A stretch of DNA of 22,236 bases from an uncultured Bacteroidia bacterium (GTDB taxonomy: Bacteria > Bacteroidota > Bacteroidia > Bacteroidales > UBA932). The notes below the pieces were generated by a model. That model searched no databases, was not told where the DNA came from, and was given only the letters and a program-made list of their open reading frames with translations. The stretch is taken from positions 1 to 22,236 of the forward strand of contig CACXHM010000062.1 of the NCBI GenBank assembly GCA_902767465.1. The letters run 5' to 3'. Shown here one piece after another: positions 21,872 through 22,236 of the stretch. The first letter of the stretch is position 1. Each line of letters begins with the position of its first letter. The position numbers were made by a program, and so were the translations under genes.

Positions 21872-22236
21872 CCTGAGAGCACAGGAATGCACTTCTCCCG
21901 AGATGTCGGCTGCACTCTGCGAGCTGGCATATTGGACATGTCAGGACAGGACGGCACAGGACTCTCTGCTGAAAGAAAAAGCCGCATTTCTTGAAACGGC
22001 GGGAGAGTTTGCACGAGCCTACGAAACACTTTGCCGCATACCGTCTTTCGGGCTCGACGAATCGGCTCGCGACGAACTTCTGAGGCGCAAACTGCAACTC
22101 AGCTACGAAGCAGGCGATATCGAATCTTTTGAGTCGCTGCTGGACGAAGCGTCACAAACCGGGGTTATTGACACAGAAAACATTTTTTCTTCCGGGAAAA
22201 CACACAAAAAAAGCGAAGATGCCGCCATGCTGCTAA
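21810..22236 (+). CDS. Exported protein of unknown function (partial, cut by the right edge)
   Basis: The frame from ATG 21810 is open to the window end, 142 codons. It begins MKVLKKQLLCSICAFLCISF and continues to NLRAQ, a clear signal peptide, followed by helical repeats typical of TPR-like proteins (AFLETAGEFARAYETLCRIP, LLRRKLQLSYEAGDIESFES). The start lies inside the last 62 bases of the previous gene in a different frame; no in-frame start with a signal peptide lies further down. It may be another TPR/IPGSG-type protein like its neighbour, but the C-terminal part that would show this is missing. Confidence 0.62.
   Translation, partial: MKVLKKQLLCSICAFLCISFNLRAQECTSPEMSAALCELAYWTCQDRTAQDSLLKEKAAFLETAGEFARAYETLCRIPSFGLDESARDELLRRKLQLSYEAGDIESFESLLDEASQTGVIDTENIFSSGKTHKKSEDAAMLL

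Overview
The window looks like chromosome from an anaerobic member of the Bacteroidota, most likely Bacteroidales. The signs are promoter boxes of the TAnnTTTG type just before several starts, few Shine-Dalgarno sequences, and Bacteroidota-typical families (DUF4886, DUF4271, DUF2723/GT117, GIN-domain DUF2807, TM2 domain). An Nfn-type electron-bifurcating transhydrogenase, menaquinone genes and a split-type transketolase fit anaerobic life. I cannot place the genus.

Layout. At the left edge a DUF4886 SGNH hydrolase gene leads into a transketolase N-terminal subunit gene cut by the window edge (minus strand). The menaquinone methyltransferase gene ubiE (plus) converges on a minus-strand operon lepA-tatA-tatC-menA, so the last two menaquinone steps face each other across a short intergenic region that holds a 34-bp inverted repeat. 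Upstream of lepA lies a regular array of six palindromes with an exact 52-bp period. A second minus-strand operon follows: DUF4271 membrane protein, hemD, rnpA, yidD, then a small secreted protein and a small outer-membrane barrel. Divergent from it are a SUI1/eIF1-like factor gene and a 1030-residue GT117-type membrane protein gene. A palindrome-rich, gene-free stretch (13366-13820) carries a second copy of the 34-bp inverted repeat in opposite orientation. Then come a GIN-domain lipoprotein gene, a class I methyltransferase gene, a bidirectional terminator, pgk (minus), a small lipoprotein gene (plus), nfnA-nfnB (minus), and finally a plus-strand run of envelope genes: TM2 protein, LolA-like protein, an 'IPGSG' membrane protein, and a secreted protein cut by the right edge.

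How the genes fit together. Much of the window is housekeeping: carbon metabolism (transketolase, pgk), menaquinone and tetrapyrrole synthesis for electron transport, redox balancing (Nfn), translation and RNA processing (lepA, SUI1, rnpA), and export or envelope building (tatAC, yidD, GT117, LolA-like, TM2). I see no transposase, phage gene, tRNA, rRNA or CRISPR array.

The most unusual signals are non-coding: the 52-bp palindrome array at 6169-6466; a strong intrinsic terminator lying inside the signal-peptide codons of the LolA-like gene (20333-20360), which could act as an attenuator; the dispersed 34-bp inverted repeat; and four genes whose promoter box ends only 5-6 nt before the start codon, implying almost leaderless mRNAs.
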